Below, piece after piece: positions 33,933 through 41,964 of a stretch of DNA of 64,000 bases. This DNA is from an uncultured Muribaculaceae bacterium. GTDB lineage: Bacteria; Bacteroidota; Bacteroidia; Bacteroidales; Muribaculaceae. Under the pieces are notes generated by a model, which saw nothing but the letters and a program-made list of their open reading frames with translations, searched no databases and had not been told where the DNA came from. A program made the position numbers and the translations under genes. The DNA lies in the NCBI GenBank assembly GCA_934636465.1, contig CAKUAR010000001.1, forward strand, positions 124,001-188,000, written 5' to 3'. Positions within the stretch are counted from its first letter, which is position 1; each line of letters starts with the position of its first letter.

Positions 33933-35153
33933 TTACTGTTTAGATTGATTTGCTGATTGGGCGCGCTTGAGGCGGCGCTTGATGTTGGAGTTAACAACAC
34001 AGTAGTCGATGAGAGGCGCAAACGCGTTCATGAAGAGCACTGCGAGCATGGCACCCTCGGGGTAGCCGCCATTGTAGATGCGAATGAGAATGGCGAGAAC
34101 ACCGGTAAGGAAACCATAGATGAACTGGCCAGTTTTTGTTCTGGCGCCAGTGACGGGGTCGGTGGCCATGAACACGGCTGCAAAGGCAAATCCGCCAAGA
34201 CAAAGCTGCTCAAGCGGAGAAAGCAATGAGGCCGGATAGGTGGCCGACGGCAATGCGTGGGCTATGCTGGCCATGACGAAACCGCCAACAAACACCGAAA
34301 GCATCACACGCCATGAAGCTACACCTGAAAAGAGCAGAATGGCTGCACCAATCAAGATGCAGAGGGTGGAGGTCTCGCCTGGAGAGCCTGCTATGAAACC
34401 AAAGAACGAATCGAGGGCAGACAGGGGAGTGCCGTCGATTGCCGTTATGTGGAGCGACGATGACACGTTGGTGGCAACCTGGCCGAGCGGAGTGGCACCG
34501 GAGAAGCCGTCGATGAGCTGTCCGCAGCCGAAACTAAATGCGTCGTCGGTCTTGACAAACACGCTGTCGCCACTCATTTTAGAGGGATAGGAGAAGAACA
34601 GAAATGCTCGTGTGATTAGAGCAACGTTGAAAATGTTCATTCCTGTGCCGCCAAAGACCTCTTTTGCAAAAATCACGGCGAAAGCTGTGGCCAGCGCTGT
34701 CATCCACAAAGGTGTGTTGATGGGCACAATAAGTGGAATCAGAATGCCGGTTACGAGGAAGCCCTCTTGGATTTCCTCATGTTTTATTTGGGCAGCGATG
34801 AACTCAATGCCAAGGCCAACCACATAGCTGACCACAATTACAGGCAACATTGACAAAAGTCCGAACCAGAACTTTGACAGCCAGCACACGGAGCCTTGCC
34901 CTATGGCCAGAAAATGCTGATAGCCGATGTTGTACATGGCAAACAGCAAGCATGGCAGAAGCGCAACGACAACCGTAATCATAGTGCGCTTCAGGTCGTT
35001 GCTGTCGTGAATGTTGGTACCAGAATGAGAGGTGTCGTTGGGAGTGAAAAGAAACGACTCAAAGCCGTCGTAAACCGATTGCAGTTTTGCAAACCGGCCA
35101 CCGCTGTGGAACTGCGGTCGTATCTTGTTCAAATAATTTCTTAAGAATTTCAC
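33933..35153 (-). CDS. nqrB: Na+-translocating NADH:quinone reductase subunit B
   Basis: A 406-residue membrane subunit forming the main Na+ channel and quinone site. It has about ten hydrophobic helices and the covalent FMN motif SGAT at residues 218-221 (DGFSGATPLGQV). The soluble N-terminus LRPQF-like region (NKIRPQFHSGGRFAKLQSVYDGFESFLFTP) is typical. Separated from nqrA by 48 nt and from nqrC by 7 nt. Confidence 0.97.
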   Translation of the reverse strand: MKFLRNYLNKIRPQFHSGGRFAKLQSVYDGFESFLFTPNDTSHSGTNIHDSNDLKRTMITVVVALLPCLLFAMYNIGYQHFLAIGQGSVCWLSKFWFGLLSMLPVIVVSYVVGLGIEFIAAQIKHEEIQEGFLVTGILIPLIVPINTPLWMTALATAFAVIFAKEVFGGTGMNIFNVALITRAFLFFSYPSKMSGDSVFVKTDDAFSFGCGQLIDGFSGATPLGQVATNVSSSLHITAIDGTPLSALDSFFGFIAGSPGETSTLCILIGAAILLFSGVASWRVMLSVFVGGFVMASIAHALPSATYPASLLSPLEQLCLGGFAFAAVFMATDPVTGARTKTGQFIYGFLTGVLAILIRIYNGGYPEGAMLAVLFMNAFAPLIDYCVVNSNIKRRLKRAQSANQSKQ

Positions 35154-35201
35154 TGTTGTTACATTGTTAAGTAGTTTAACGATATGTTGTCATTTGCGGC
35201 A

Positions 35202-36536
35202 TCAAGACATTTCTTTGCGAAGTTTGTTGAGACCGTCGCGGACGATGTCTTGCAAATGAAGTTTTGACGTGTCGGCGTATTCTGCCAGTGCGAAATCTTC
35301 TGGTGCCACCTCGTAGATGCCGAGTTGCTCCATTTTGTCGATGTCGAAGGCGAGAATTGCCTTGATGAGATATTCGGCATAGATGTCCATGGGCAGCATG
35401 CGGTCGTACTCACCGCTCATGACTATGGCACGCTCAGAACCGTTGAACTTGGCATCGAGGTTCAAGTTGCGGCTGAATTTGCCGAACAGCCAACTCGTGA
35501 AATCGTGATAGATGCTGAATTTCTTGGGGCTGAGAGACGCCCAACCCATAAATTCGTCTTTCTTGATGATTTCGGGAATTACGGTGACTTGGCGGAACGG
35601 GAAACGCAGGTAGCGGTCGATTGATGCAGGTGTGCCGGTGAGCACATTGCCACAGATGATGCGTTTCGGTGTCTCGGAGTCAGATAGGCAGCCTTGCAGC
35701 AGCGATGCAAGCGAGCAGCCAGCCGTGGCACGGACATATTGGGGGGCGTTGACCTCGGCTCCGGTTATTGCCACAAGGGTGGAGTAGTCAACGGTGCCGG
35801 TGGTGAACAGTGTGCCTATTTTAAGTAGTGTGACGATGTCGAGAGTCCAAACCGCTTCGCCTTTGTTGACAGGAATGGTGTTGGCAATCTGCACGCCCAC
35901 GTTGCCGGCAGGGTGTGGTCCATAGAAAACATTGGTGATTGCGCCCTTTAACTCGATTTTGCTTTCGGGGCGGCAACCAAGATACACACGTCCGCTTGTG
36001 AGAGTGTCGAGCACAGCCACAGCCTTTTCGAGAATGTCGCGCTTGCCCTTGACGTAGAGATAGAGGTCGGGCGCAAGCGGGGCAGAGTCGAAACATGTGA
36101 CGAATATGTCACGAGGCTTGGTGTCGGGACGCGGCACAATGTCGTAGGGGCGCTGGCGAAGAGCTGCCCACAAGCCCGACTGCAGAAGAATATCGGCAGG
36201 GGCACTGCTTTGGGTGTCGAAACTTACTGGGGTGGTGGCATCGTTTTTCTCTATTACCACCGCTTCGATTTTGCGTCTTTCACCACGGACGATATCCTTA
36301 ATTGTGCCGCCGACGGGTGAGGTTATCTTGATAGACTCAAAGTCCTTGTCGTGGAAAATCGGCTCGCCAGTCGCCACGGTGTCGCCAACCCTTTTTTCCA
36401 TGCGTGGCGATATGCCAGGGTAATCATCGGGAATAATCGCATAGATGGAGCATGGGTTTTCGTTTCTAATGGCGTTTGACTGGATTTTGCCTTTGAGGTC
36501 GATGTCAAGTCCTTTTTTTAGTTTTATTATTGCCAT
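35202..36536 (-). CDS. nqrA: Na+-translocating NADH:quinone reductase subunit A
   Basis: A 444-residue peripheral subunit that binds quinone at the cytoplasmic side; lacks cofactors. The N-terminus MAIIKLKKGLDIDLKG and following RNENPCSIYAIIPDDYPGISPRMEKRVGDTV are characteristic, as is GRVYLGCRPES and HPAGNVGVQI in the middle. First gene of the complete nqrABCDEF operon; a promoter box ends 24 nt upstream of its ATG. Confidence 0.97.
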   Translation of the reverse strand: MAIIKLKKGLDIDLKGKIQSNAIRNENPCSIYAIIPDDYPGISPRMEKRVGDTVATGEPIFHDKDFESIKITSPVGGTIKDIVRGERRKIEAVVIEKNDATTPVSFDTQSSAPADILLQSGLWAALRQRPYDIVPRPDTKPRDIFVTCFDSAPLAPDLYLYVKGKRDILEKAVAVLDTLTSGRVYLGCRPESKIELKGAITNVFYGPHPAGNVGVQIANTIPVNKGEAVWTLDIVTLLKIGTLFTTGTVDYSTLVAITGAEVNAPQYVRATAGCSLASLLQGCLSDSETPKRIICGNVLTGTPASIDRYLRFPFRQVTVIPEIIKKDEFMGWASLSPKKFSIYHDFTSWLFGKFSRNLNLDAKFNGSERAIVMSGEYDRMLPMDIYAEYLIKAILAFDIDKMEQLGIYEVAPEDFALAEYADTSKLHLQDIVRDGLNKLRKEMS

Positions 36537-36560
36537 AAGTTAATTGTTATGCTATTAATG

Positions 36561-36568
36561 CAAAGATA
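36561..36568 (-). promoter_or_regulatory. -7 box for the nqr operon
   Basis: Minus-strand TATCTTTG; leader about 18 nt. Confidence 0.6.
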
Positions 36569-36752
36569 TACATAAATTCAATAAGATGAAAAATTTTGGA
36601 AGCGTAAAAACCAAGAGCCATTGAGGTGGTGCGGAATGGCGGCAATGTGGCGGCGGCGCAGTGACAGATTGAAGCCAAAAGTTGAATTTGAGCAAAGAAA
36701 AAGCGGCTTGTGTGTCATTGTGATTAAATTTTTAGAAAATGACAAGCTTGCG
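36569..36752. other. Intergenic region between nqr and exb operons
   Basis: The 363-bp gap between nqrA and exbB holds two divergent promoters at its ends. The middle (36600-36720) is G/A-rich with GGCGGC runs but shows no open frame, RNA gene or clear repeat. Confidence 0.5.
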
Positions 36753-36783
36753 TTGTATTATTGAAATAAATGTAATAAATTTG
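36753..36783 (+). promoter_or_regulatory. Promoter for exbB-exbD-exbD-tonB
   Basis: TAAATTTG at 36776-36783 with TTG at 36753-36755, 20-bp spacer; leader about 110 nt, very AT-rich. Confidence 0.65.
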
Positions 36784-36899
36784 CCTTTGCTTTTAGTGTA
36801 GGGTGGACTCTTTGCGAAAGCAATGAGTGAAAACATCAGGATATTAATTATAGTTTTATAAATAAATTATCAATTTTTAAACAACAATTTAATTAAATT

Positions 36900-37769
36900 A
36901 TGGAAGCTCAAAAGCTAAACAATCAACAACCACAGCAGCAGCCCGTAAAAAAGGTTGATGCAAAGAAAGCTGACAACAAGTCTGTTTCCAGCAACGTTCG
37001 TGGTATTAAGAATGCCTCTGTTGTAATTCTTGTGGATTTCATCATCGCATTGCTCATTTTCTTATTCATCTTCGGTGCAGGCAGCAACTTCAAAGATGGT
37101 GTTACAGGTAACGCTCCATTGAACCTTCTCGGTACAGTGTACATGGGTGGATTCGTTGTGCCTATCCTGTTGACATTGCTCATCACCGTGATTGTAATCT
37201 CAGTAGAACGTTGGATCGCTCTTGGCAAGGCCAAAGGTCATGGCAGCACACCTAAGTTCGTTGTGAACGTTAAGGCTGCTCTTGCAAAGAAAGACATTGA
37301 AGGCGCAAAGAAGCTCTGCCGCGAGCAGGCTGGTACTGTAGGTGCAGTGGTTTATGCAACTCTCGTTAAGTATGATGAGATGGACAAAGACACTGTGTTG
37401 AAGAAAGAGCAAAAACTGACTTCTATCCAACAAACAATCGATGAGGCAACTGCTCTTGAGATGCCATCATTGCAACAGAACTTGATTGTGTGCGCCACAC
37501 TGACTACACTCGGTACACTTGTCGGTCTGTTCGGTACTGTGCTCGGTATGATCAAGTCATTCCAAGCTCTTGCAAACTCTGGTGCTCCTGATTCAACTCA
37601 GTTGTCAACCGGTATTTCTGAGGCTCTTGTGAACACTGCATTCGGTATCGCAACTGCAGCCCTCGCACTTATCTCTTACAACTACTACACTAACCGTATC
37701 GATAACCTGACTTACGCTATCGACGAACTCGGTTTCTCAATCGTTGCAACATTTGCAGCTACACACTAA
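36900..37769 (+). CDS. exbB: ExbB/TolQ/MotA-family proton channel
   Basis: Inner membrane component that, with ExbD, converts the ion gradient into motion of TonB. The 289-residue protein has a Gln/Pro/Lys-rich cytoplasmic N-terminus (residues 1-40), a first helix at about 45-62, a second at about 85-100 ending VISVERWIALGK, and the conserved large helices with LGTLVGLFGTVLGMIKSF and STGISEALVNTAFGI, the ExbB/MotA signature. An extra N-terminal helix pair relative to E. coli ExbB is usual in Bacteroidetes. Codons resemble highly expressed genes. First in exbB-exbD-exbD-tonB. Confidence 0.95.
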   Translation: MEAQKLNNQQPQQQPVKKVDAKKADNKSVSSNVRGIKNASVVILVDFIIALLIFLFIFGAGSNFKDGVTGNAPLNLLGTVYMGGFVVPILLTLLITVIVISVERWIALGKAKGHGSTPKFVVNVKAALAKKDIEGAKKLCREQAGTVGAVVYATLVKYDEMDKDTVLKKEQKLTSIQQTIDEATALEMPSLQQNLIVCATLTTLGTLVGLFGTVLGMIKSFQALANSGAPDSTQLSTGISEALVNTAFGIATAALALISYNYYTNRIDNLTYAIDELGFSIVATFAATH

Positions 37770-37822
37770 TTAAAGTGTGAAACAGAAAAACGTGTTAAAA
37801 TATTTTATTAAGAAAGTAAAAT

Positions 37823-38524
37823 ATGGGAAGAGTCAAAATTAAGAAAAAAGATGCGCGCATTGACATGACGGCAATGAGCGACGTTACTGTTCTTTTGCTG
37901 ACTTTCTTCATGTTGACTTCTACATTCTTACAGAAGGAGCCTGTTACAGTGATAACACCGTCTTCTGTATCTGAAGAGAAAGTGCCTGTAGAAAACTTGT
38001 TTTCTATCTTGGTGGATCCTGAAGGCCGCGTGTTCTTGTCGGTATCAGGAAGTATTGACTCTACTTACAGAACAGAGCTCGTAAGAGCTGATCTTCTGAA
38101 AAATGCGGCTGCAGAATACAACAAACTGCACCCGTCAAATCCAGTGTCATTCACTAAGAAGCAGATAGAGACCTTCTCTAAAATTAGTAGTTTTGGATTG
38201 CCAATGCGCCAAATGGGACAATGGTTAGACATGTCGCAGGAGGATAGGGATAACGCAGTTAATCCTGAAAAGAACAAAAAGGCAGGTATTCCAATTGACA
38301 TGAACGAGAATCCTGAAACTCCAAATGAGTTCCAGATGTGGGTACGCGCCGCATACAACTCTATGGACCCAGGATTGCAGGAAGGACTGGTTAAAGGTAA
38401 AGGTATAGCAATCAAGGCTGATCAGACAACACCATACAGCGTTGTGCAAGTTGTGATGGATAACCTCCAGACAATGAAGTTCAACAAGTTCAGTTTGATG
38501 ACAGCATTAAAGAAGGAGGAATAA
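37823..38524 (+). CDS. exbD: ExbD-family protein 1
   Basis: A 233-residue single-pass inner membrane protein. The helix MTAMSDVTVLLLTFFMLTSTF carries the invariant acidic residue at Asp20 needed for ion flow. The periplasmic part is much longer than E. coli ExbD (141 residues): after VITPSSVSEEKVP and the beta strands comes an insertion of about 90 residues (Asn/Pro/Glu-rich, 80-180), before the ExbD fold ends with TPYSVVQVVMDNLQTMKFNKFSLMTALKKEE. Its last codons form an AAGGAGG site for the next gene. Confidence 0.92.
   Translation: MGRVKIKKKDARIDMTAMSDVTVLLLTFFMLTSTFLQKEPVTVITPSSVSEEKVPVENLFSILVDPEGRVFLSVSGSIDSTYRTELVRADLLKNAAAEYNKLHPSNPVSFTKKQIETFSKISSFGLPMRQMGQWLDMSQEDRDNAVNPEKNKKAGIPIDMNENPETPNEFQMWVRAAYNSMDPGLQEGLVKGKGIAIKADQTTPYSVVQVVMDNLQTMKFNKFSLMTALKKEE
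38513..38519 (+). promoter_or_regulatory. Shine-Dalgarno site for the second exbD
   Basis: AAGGAGG, inside the last codons of the first exbD, 9 nt before the ATG at 38529. Such strong sites are rare in this phylum. Confidence 0.6.
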
Positions 38525-38528
38525 TCAT

Positions 38529-39209
38529 ATGCCAGCTAAACAAAAAAGTCGTCAAAAGAAATTTGATACTCGTATCGACTTTACACCAATGGTTGATATG
38601 AACATGCTTTTGATCACTTTCTTCATGCTTTGTACGACTATGATTAAATCTCAGACTTTACAGATTAGTCTGCCTACAAACGAGAAAGTGGATCAAACCG
38701 AGCAGAATAAGGTAAAGCAAAGTGAAGCAATTACTATTATTCTTGATGGTACTATCGATGACAAAGGCCGTGCCGTTGACGGAAAGGTATTCTACTACGA
38801 CGGTATGCCCGATGTGCAAGATGCTAATCATGACGGAAAGATTGATGACAACAAGATGAAACAAATTCAGCTCAGTGAAGTTGATGGCGTTTACCCAGCA
38901 ATCCGCAAAATCTTGCGTGAGCGCAATGAGGCTGTTGTTACCAAGATTGACGAATTGAAGAAACGTTGGAAGAACGAGGAAATCTCTGATGAGGAATATC
39001 AGGCCGAGGCAAGAAAGATTCGTAACGACTCTACTCTGAAGCGTCCTGTTGTAATTATCAAGGCTACTCCAAACGCCAACTATTCAGACTTAGTGACAGT
39101 TCTTGACGAGATGCAAATCAACAACATCAGTCGTTATCAGATTGACCGAATCAACCAAGTTGACTCTGCCATGATGATAGAGCTGGAAGGTGCTGAACTT
39201 AAAAAGTAA
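38529..39209 (+). CDS. exbD: ExbD-family protein 2, with EF-hand-like loop
   Basis: A 226-residue paralogue of the preceding protein. The membrane helix TPMVDMNMLLITFFMLCTT has the invariant acidic residue at Asp23, and the ending VIIKATPNANYSDLVTVLDEMQINNISRYQI is the ExbD fold. Between them an insertion of roughly 100 residues contains DANHDGKIDDNK (residues 98-109), which follows the EF-hand or dockerin-type calcium loop D-x-N-x-D-G-x-I-D, and a charged helix (EAVVTKIDELKKRWKNEEISDEEY). Two non-identical ExbDs with one ExbB is common in Bacteroidetes. It starts 4 nt after the first exbD. Confidence 0.92.
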   Translation: MPAKQKSRQKKFDTRIDFTPMVDMNMLLITFFMLCTTMIKSQTLQISLPTNEKVDQTEQNKVKQSEAITIILDGTIDDKGRAVDGKVFYYDGMPDVQDANHDGKIDDNKMKQIQLSEVDGVYPAIRKILRERNEAVVTKIDELKKRWKNEEISDEEYQAEARKIRNDSTLKRPVVIIKATPNANYSDLVTVLDEMQINNISRYQIDRINQVDSAMMIELEGAELKK

Positions 39210-39256
39210 GCGGTGATTGATACTATATTAAAGTTAGACTTAAAGAAAGATTAATT

Positions 39257-40138
39257 ATGGCAAAAGATGTAGATCTATCATCAAAAGAATGGTGCGACCT
39301 TGTATTTGACGGCAAAAACAAGGATTTCGGTGCTTACGTGATTCGCACAACTTCGGTTTCTCGTCACAATAAGGCCATGGTGTTTACTGTGCTTGGAATT
39401 ATTTTGATTGTAGCTTTGGTTTTTGCAACAGTAGCTGTGAACAAATTCATTCAAGAGCGTAACATCACTGACCAAGCAGAACAAGAAGAAGTTCTTGTAG
39501 ATGTTGGTGAGGATAAACCAGAAGAAGATGAACCAGAACCAGAGAAGGAGAAAGTGGAAATGGACAAACCTCAGGTTTTGCCACAGGAAGTGCTCCAATC
39601 TGTGAAGGTTACCGAGTTGAAGATTGTGGAAGACAATCAAGTGAAGAAAGAGGACGAGGTTAAGTCGCAAGACGAGCTGGCTAACACTGACGTTGCTTTC
39701 GGTCAGAAAGACAATGCTGAAGGTGGAACAGACCGTAATGTGACTCGTACTCTGAAGGACGAGGTTGTCGTAGAGAAGAAGACTCCTGTTGTGCAACAAG
39801 AACAGAAGAAAGAAGAGGTGTTCAAGTCAGTTGAGCAGATGCCTACATTCCCAGGCGGTGAAGCCGCTCTTATGAGATGGCTTCAATCACACTTGCAATA
39901 TCCTCAGCTTGCTGCCGAGAATAACATTCAAGGTAGAGTTGTTGTGCAATTCGTGGTTACCAAGTCTGGTGCTATCGGTGAAGTTAAGGTTGTGCGTTCA
40001 GTTGACCGTGACCTTGACCGCGAGGCAATCAGAGTTTGTAAATCACTTCCGAAGTTCGTGCCAGGCCGTCAGAACGGTCAGCCAGTTTCGGTGTGGTACA
40101 CTCTGCCGGTTACCTTCAAACTTCAAGGTGTGAACTAA
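39257..40138 (+). CDS. tonB: TonB energy-transducing protein
   Basis: Couples ExbBD to outer membrane receptors. The 293-residue protein has a cytoplasmic N-terminus (KDVDLSSKEWCDLVFDGKNKDFGAYVIR, a segment typical of Bacteroidetes TonB), a membrane helix at about 37-58, an acidic and proline-rich periplasmic spacer (GEDKPEEDEPEPEKEKVEMDKPQ within 75-105), and a C-terminal TonB domain (about 200-293) with FPGGEAALMRWLQSHLQYPQLA and GRVVVQFVVTKSGAIGEVKVVRS. Fourth gene of the exb operon, followed by a strong terminator. Confidence 0.95.
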   Translation: MAKDVDLSSKEWCDLVFDGKNKDFGAYVIRTTSVSRHNKAMVFTVLGIILIVALVFATVAVNKFIQERNITDQAEQEEVLVDVGEDKPEEDEPEPEKEKVEMDKPQVLPQEVLQSVKVTELKIVEDNQVKKEDEVKSQDELANTDVAFGQKDNAEGGTDRNVTRTLKDEVVVEKKTPVVQQEQKKEEVFKSVEQMPTFPGGEAALMRWLQSHLQYPQLAAENNIQGRVVVQFVVTKSGAIGEVKVVRSVDRDLDREAIRVCKSLPKFVPGRQNGQPVSVWYTLPVTFKLQGVN

Positions 40139-40165
40139 TCTGAATATATCAGATTATAAATAATG

Positions 40166-40200
40166 TCAAGGCTTCGGATTTTCCGAGGCCTTGATTTTTT
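40166..40200 (+). terminator. Terminator after tonB
   Basis: 13-bp stem (40166-40178 with 40182-40194, one G-U), 3-nt loop, T6. Confidence 0.92.
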
Positions 40201-40217
40201 CTTTATACTCTACTTGT

Positions 40218-40319
40218 ACGCGTACCTCCGGCACTCATTTTGTTGGGTTGCTGATACCCACGACCGTCGATGTCGCTCCTCAGTCGTGGGTTAGCAATAT
40301 ACGTGTGCCTCTGGCACAC
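40218..40319. repeat. Hairpin-rich intergenic repeat, copy B
   Basis: Same length, order and spacing as copy A: units at 40218-40236 and 40301-40319, exactly 83 nt apart in both copies, flanking the 43-nt core at 40251-40293. In this copy the core stem ACCCACGAC/GTCGTGGGT is fully Watson-Crick, and the second unit pairs as GTGTGCC/GGCACAC where copy A pairs GTGTAC/GTACAC, a compensatory change. It begins 18 nt past the tonB terminator. Confidence 0.85.
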
Positions 40320-40502
40320 TGGCCTCTGACACCTTGGCTGCTGGTGCGTGTGGGGGGCTGTCTGTTTGGTGACGTAGAGTGTGTGCTGCTGGGGTGTTTG
40401 TGGGCGTGGATTTGTGCTGTTGGTTTGGGTGGTGTGCGTTACAAAATTCGTTAAGATTGCATAACAAGGTGGTTTCTGCTTATTTTTTCAATCTATTTTC
40501 TC
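40320..40502. other. G/T-rich noncoding tail after repeat copy B
   Basis: About 120 nt strongly biased to G and T on the plus strand, then AT-rich sequence leading to a promoter. No coding frame I can support. Confidence 0.55.
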
Positions 40503-40510
40503 TATATTTG
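40503..40510 (+). promoter_or_regulatory. -7 box for the small membrane protein / PstS-like / TPR genes
   Basis: TATATTTG; leader about 92 nt. Confidence 0.6.
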
Positions 40511-40590
40511 CAAATTGGAAACAAAAGGAGTGTAAATTGCATTAGAAATAAACTTTTTGTATAGAAGTTAGTCTTATATAGAAATTTAAA

Positions 40591-40597
40591 AAGGAGG
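40591..40597 (+). promoter_or_regulatory. Shine-Dalgarno site for the small membrane protein
   Basis: AAGGAGG, 11 nt before the ATG at 40609; a perfect anti-SD match is unusual here and fixes the start. Confidence 0.6.
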
Positions 40598-40608
40598 CAT
40601 TTGGCAAT

Positions 40609-40914
40609 ATGAAACAGAAAGGCACTAACGTGAATATGATGTTAAGAGCGTTTTTCGGCGTTTTTATGGTTTTTGTGTATTTGGGCGTTGCTGTCCTTTT
40701 GTTCATTAATTTTTTTGATTGGACCTACACTTTTAAGTGGCCTCGAATTTTGCTTGGCGTGTTGTTGGGCTTGTATGGCATTTTCAGAAGTTACCGCTTG
40801 TTTAAAGGGTGGGACTATTACGGCGGACACAGAAAAGAGCCGGAAAGTGAGGAGGACAACAGAATACAAGAACTTATTAAAGCTGTTAATGATGAAGAAA
40901 ATAAGAATAAATAA
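40609..40914 (+). CDS. Small two-helix membrane protein of unknown function
   Basis: A 101-residue protein with two hydrophobic segments (MLRAFFGVFMVFVYLGVAVLLFINFF, about 11-36, and WPRILLGVLLGLYGIFRSY, about 44-62) joined by a short loop, and a charged cytoplasmic or periplasmic tail rich in Glu, Asp and Lys. I do not recognise a named family. The start is supported by a strong Shine-Dalgarno site. Its last 23 nt overlap the start of the PstS-like lipoprotein gene, so the two are coupled. Its position after TonB/ExbBD suggests an envelope role, without proof. Confidence 0.75.
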   Translation: MKQKGTNVNMMLRAFFGVFMVFVYLGVAVLLFINFFDWTYTFKWPRILLGVLLGLYGIFRSYRLFKGWDYYGGHRKEPESEEDNRIQELIKAVNDEENKNK

Positions 40915-41881
40915 AATATTTGGCTTGGCGTGCGTTTTGGCATTGGCTTTTGCAGCAACATCGTGCAAGGACAAGCCCACTAACACAAGCACGCTTGGCA
41001 TTGCCAAATTGATGTGTGACGCCTCGTTTCAAAACATTCTGGACCAGGAGATTGAGGTGTTTGAATATACTTATCCAGACGCTAATATCTTGCCTCGTTA
41101 CGTGGGCGAATATGATGCTGTGGATTCGCTGCTGCAAAAGAAAGTGGACGTGGTGATAACAACCAAGGACCTGACTGACGCGCAGAAAGACGTGCTGAAA
41201 AAGCAGGGCAGGGCTTATCGCTCAAGTAAAATAGCCGTTGACGCAGTGGCTATAATAGTGAACAACAAGAACGACATAGATGAGTTGTCGCTTGACGACT
41301 TGAAGGATATGTTTATCGGCAAGTCGCAAAAATGGGGCGATGTGTTTCCCACAAAGCTGAAGAACGACAGCATAAAGATTGTGTTTGACCGCTCTGGCTC
41401 GAGCATTAACCACTATATGAAGGACAAGTTCTTGGGTGGCAAGCCATTTGGCAAGAATGTGTTTGCCGTGAACTCGGCAGAGGAACTGTTCAAGGTGGTG
41501 GAAAACCAGAAAAATGCCATTGGCTTTGTGGGGGTTAGCTGGATTGCCGATGACATGAGCAAGCCAAACAAGTCGATAGACGCAAGGGTTAATGACTTGA
41601 AGAATAACAACGAGGCATCGGCCATTGACTTCACAAAGAGAATTAAAGTGCTGAGCATAAGAAGCAATGATGAGCCACAAGGATATAAGCCATATCAATA
41701 CTACATCAACGAGGGCTCATATCCGCTGTTCAGGGTTATTTATGCTATTGATGCAGCTCCAGGCGGCACACTTGACCACGGATTTTATTCGTTCTTGACA
41801 GGTGTGATAGGGCAGAAGATAATTCTGCAAACAGGCATTGTGCCGGCAGCCGAGCCTGTGAGAAACGTGGAACTTAAATAA
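40892..41881 (+). CDS. PstS-like substrate-binding lipoprotein
   Basis: A 329-residue lipoprotein: the ATG at 40892 (a second ATG lies directly upstream at 40889) opens a signal peptide with lipobox ATSC, cysteine at residue 25. The mature part has the PBP-like fold of PstS: an early strand-helix (GIAKLMCDASFQNIL), VDVVITTKDLTDAQK, AVAIIVNNKNDIDELSLDDLKDMFIGK and RSGSSINHYMKDKF, and IGFVGVSW. Normally PstS binds phosphate for the PstCAB transporter, but no permease or ATPase is nearby. In Bacteroidetes, such proteins downstream of TonB-ExbBD may have another ligand or sensory role. Overlaps the upstream gene by 23 nt. Confidence 0.82.
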   Translation: MKKIRINKIFGLACVLALAFAATSCKDKPTNTSTLGIAKLMCDASFQNILDQEIEVFEYTYPDANILPRYVGEYDAVDSLLQKKVDVVITTKDLTDAQKDVLKKQGRAYRSSKIAVDAVAIIVNNKNDIDELSLDDLKDMFIGKSQKWGDVFPTKLKNDSIKIVFDRSGSSINHYMKDKFLGGKPFGKNVFAVNSAEELFKVVENQKNAIGFVGVSWIADDMSKPNKSIDARVNDLKNNNEASAIDFTKRIKVLSIRSNDEPQGYKPYQYYINEGSYPLFRVIYAIDAAPGGTLDHGFYSFLTGVIGQKIILQTGIVPAAEPVRNVELK

Positions 41882-41964
41882 TGCGGAGCGGTGCTTATGG
41901 CAAGACGGCTTGACAGAGATAAAAAAAGACATAGAAAATAAAATAATTAATAATTTATAGGACA

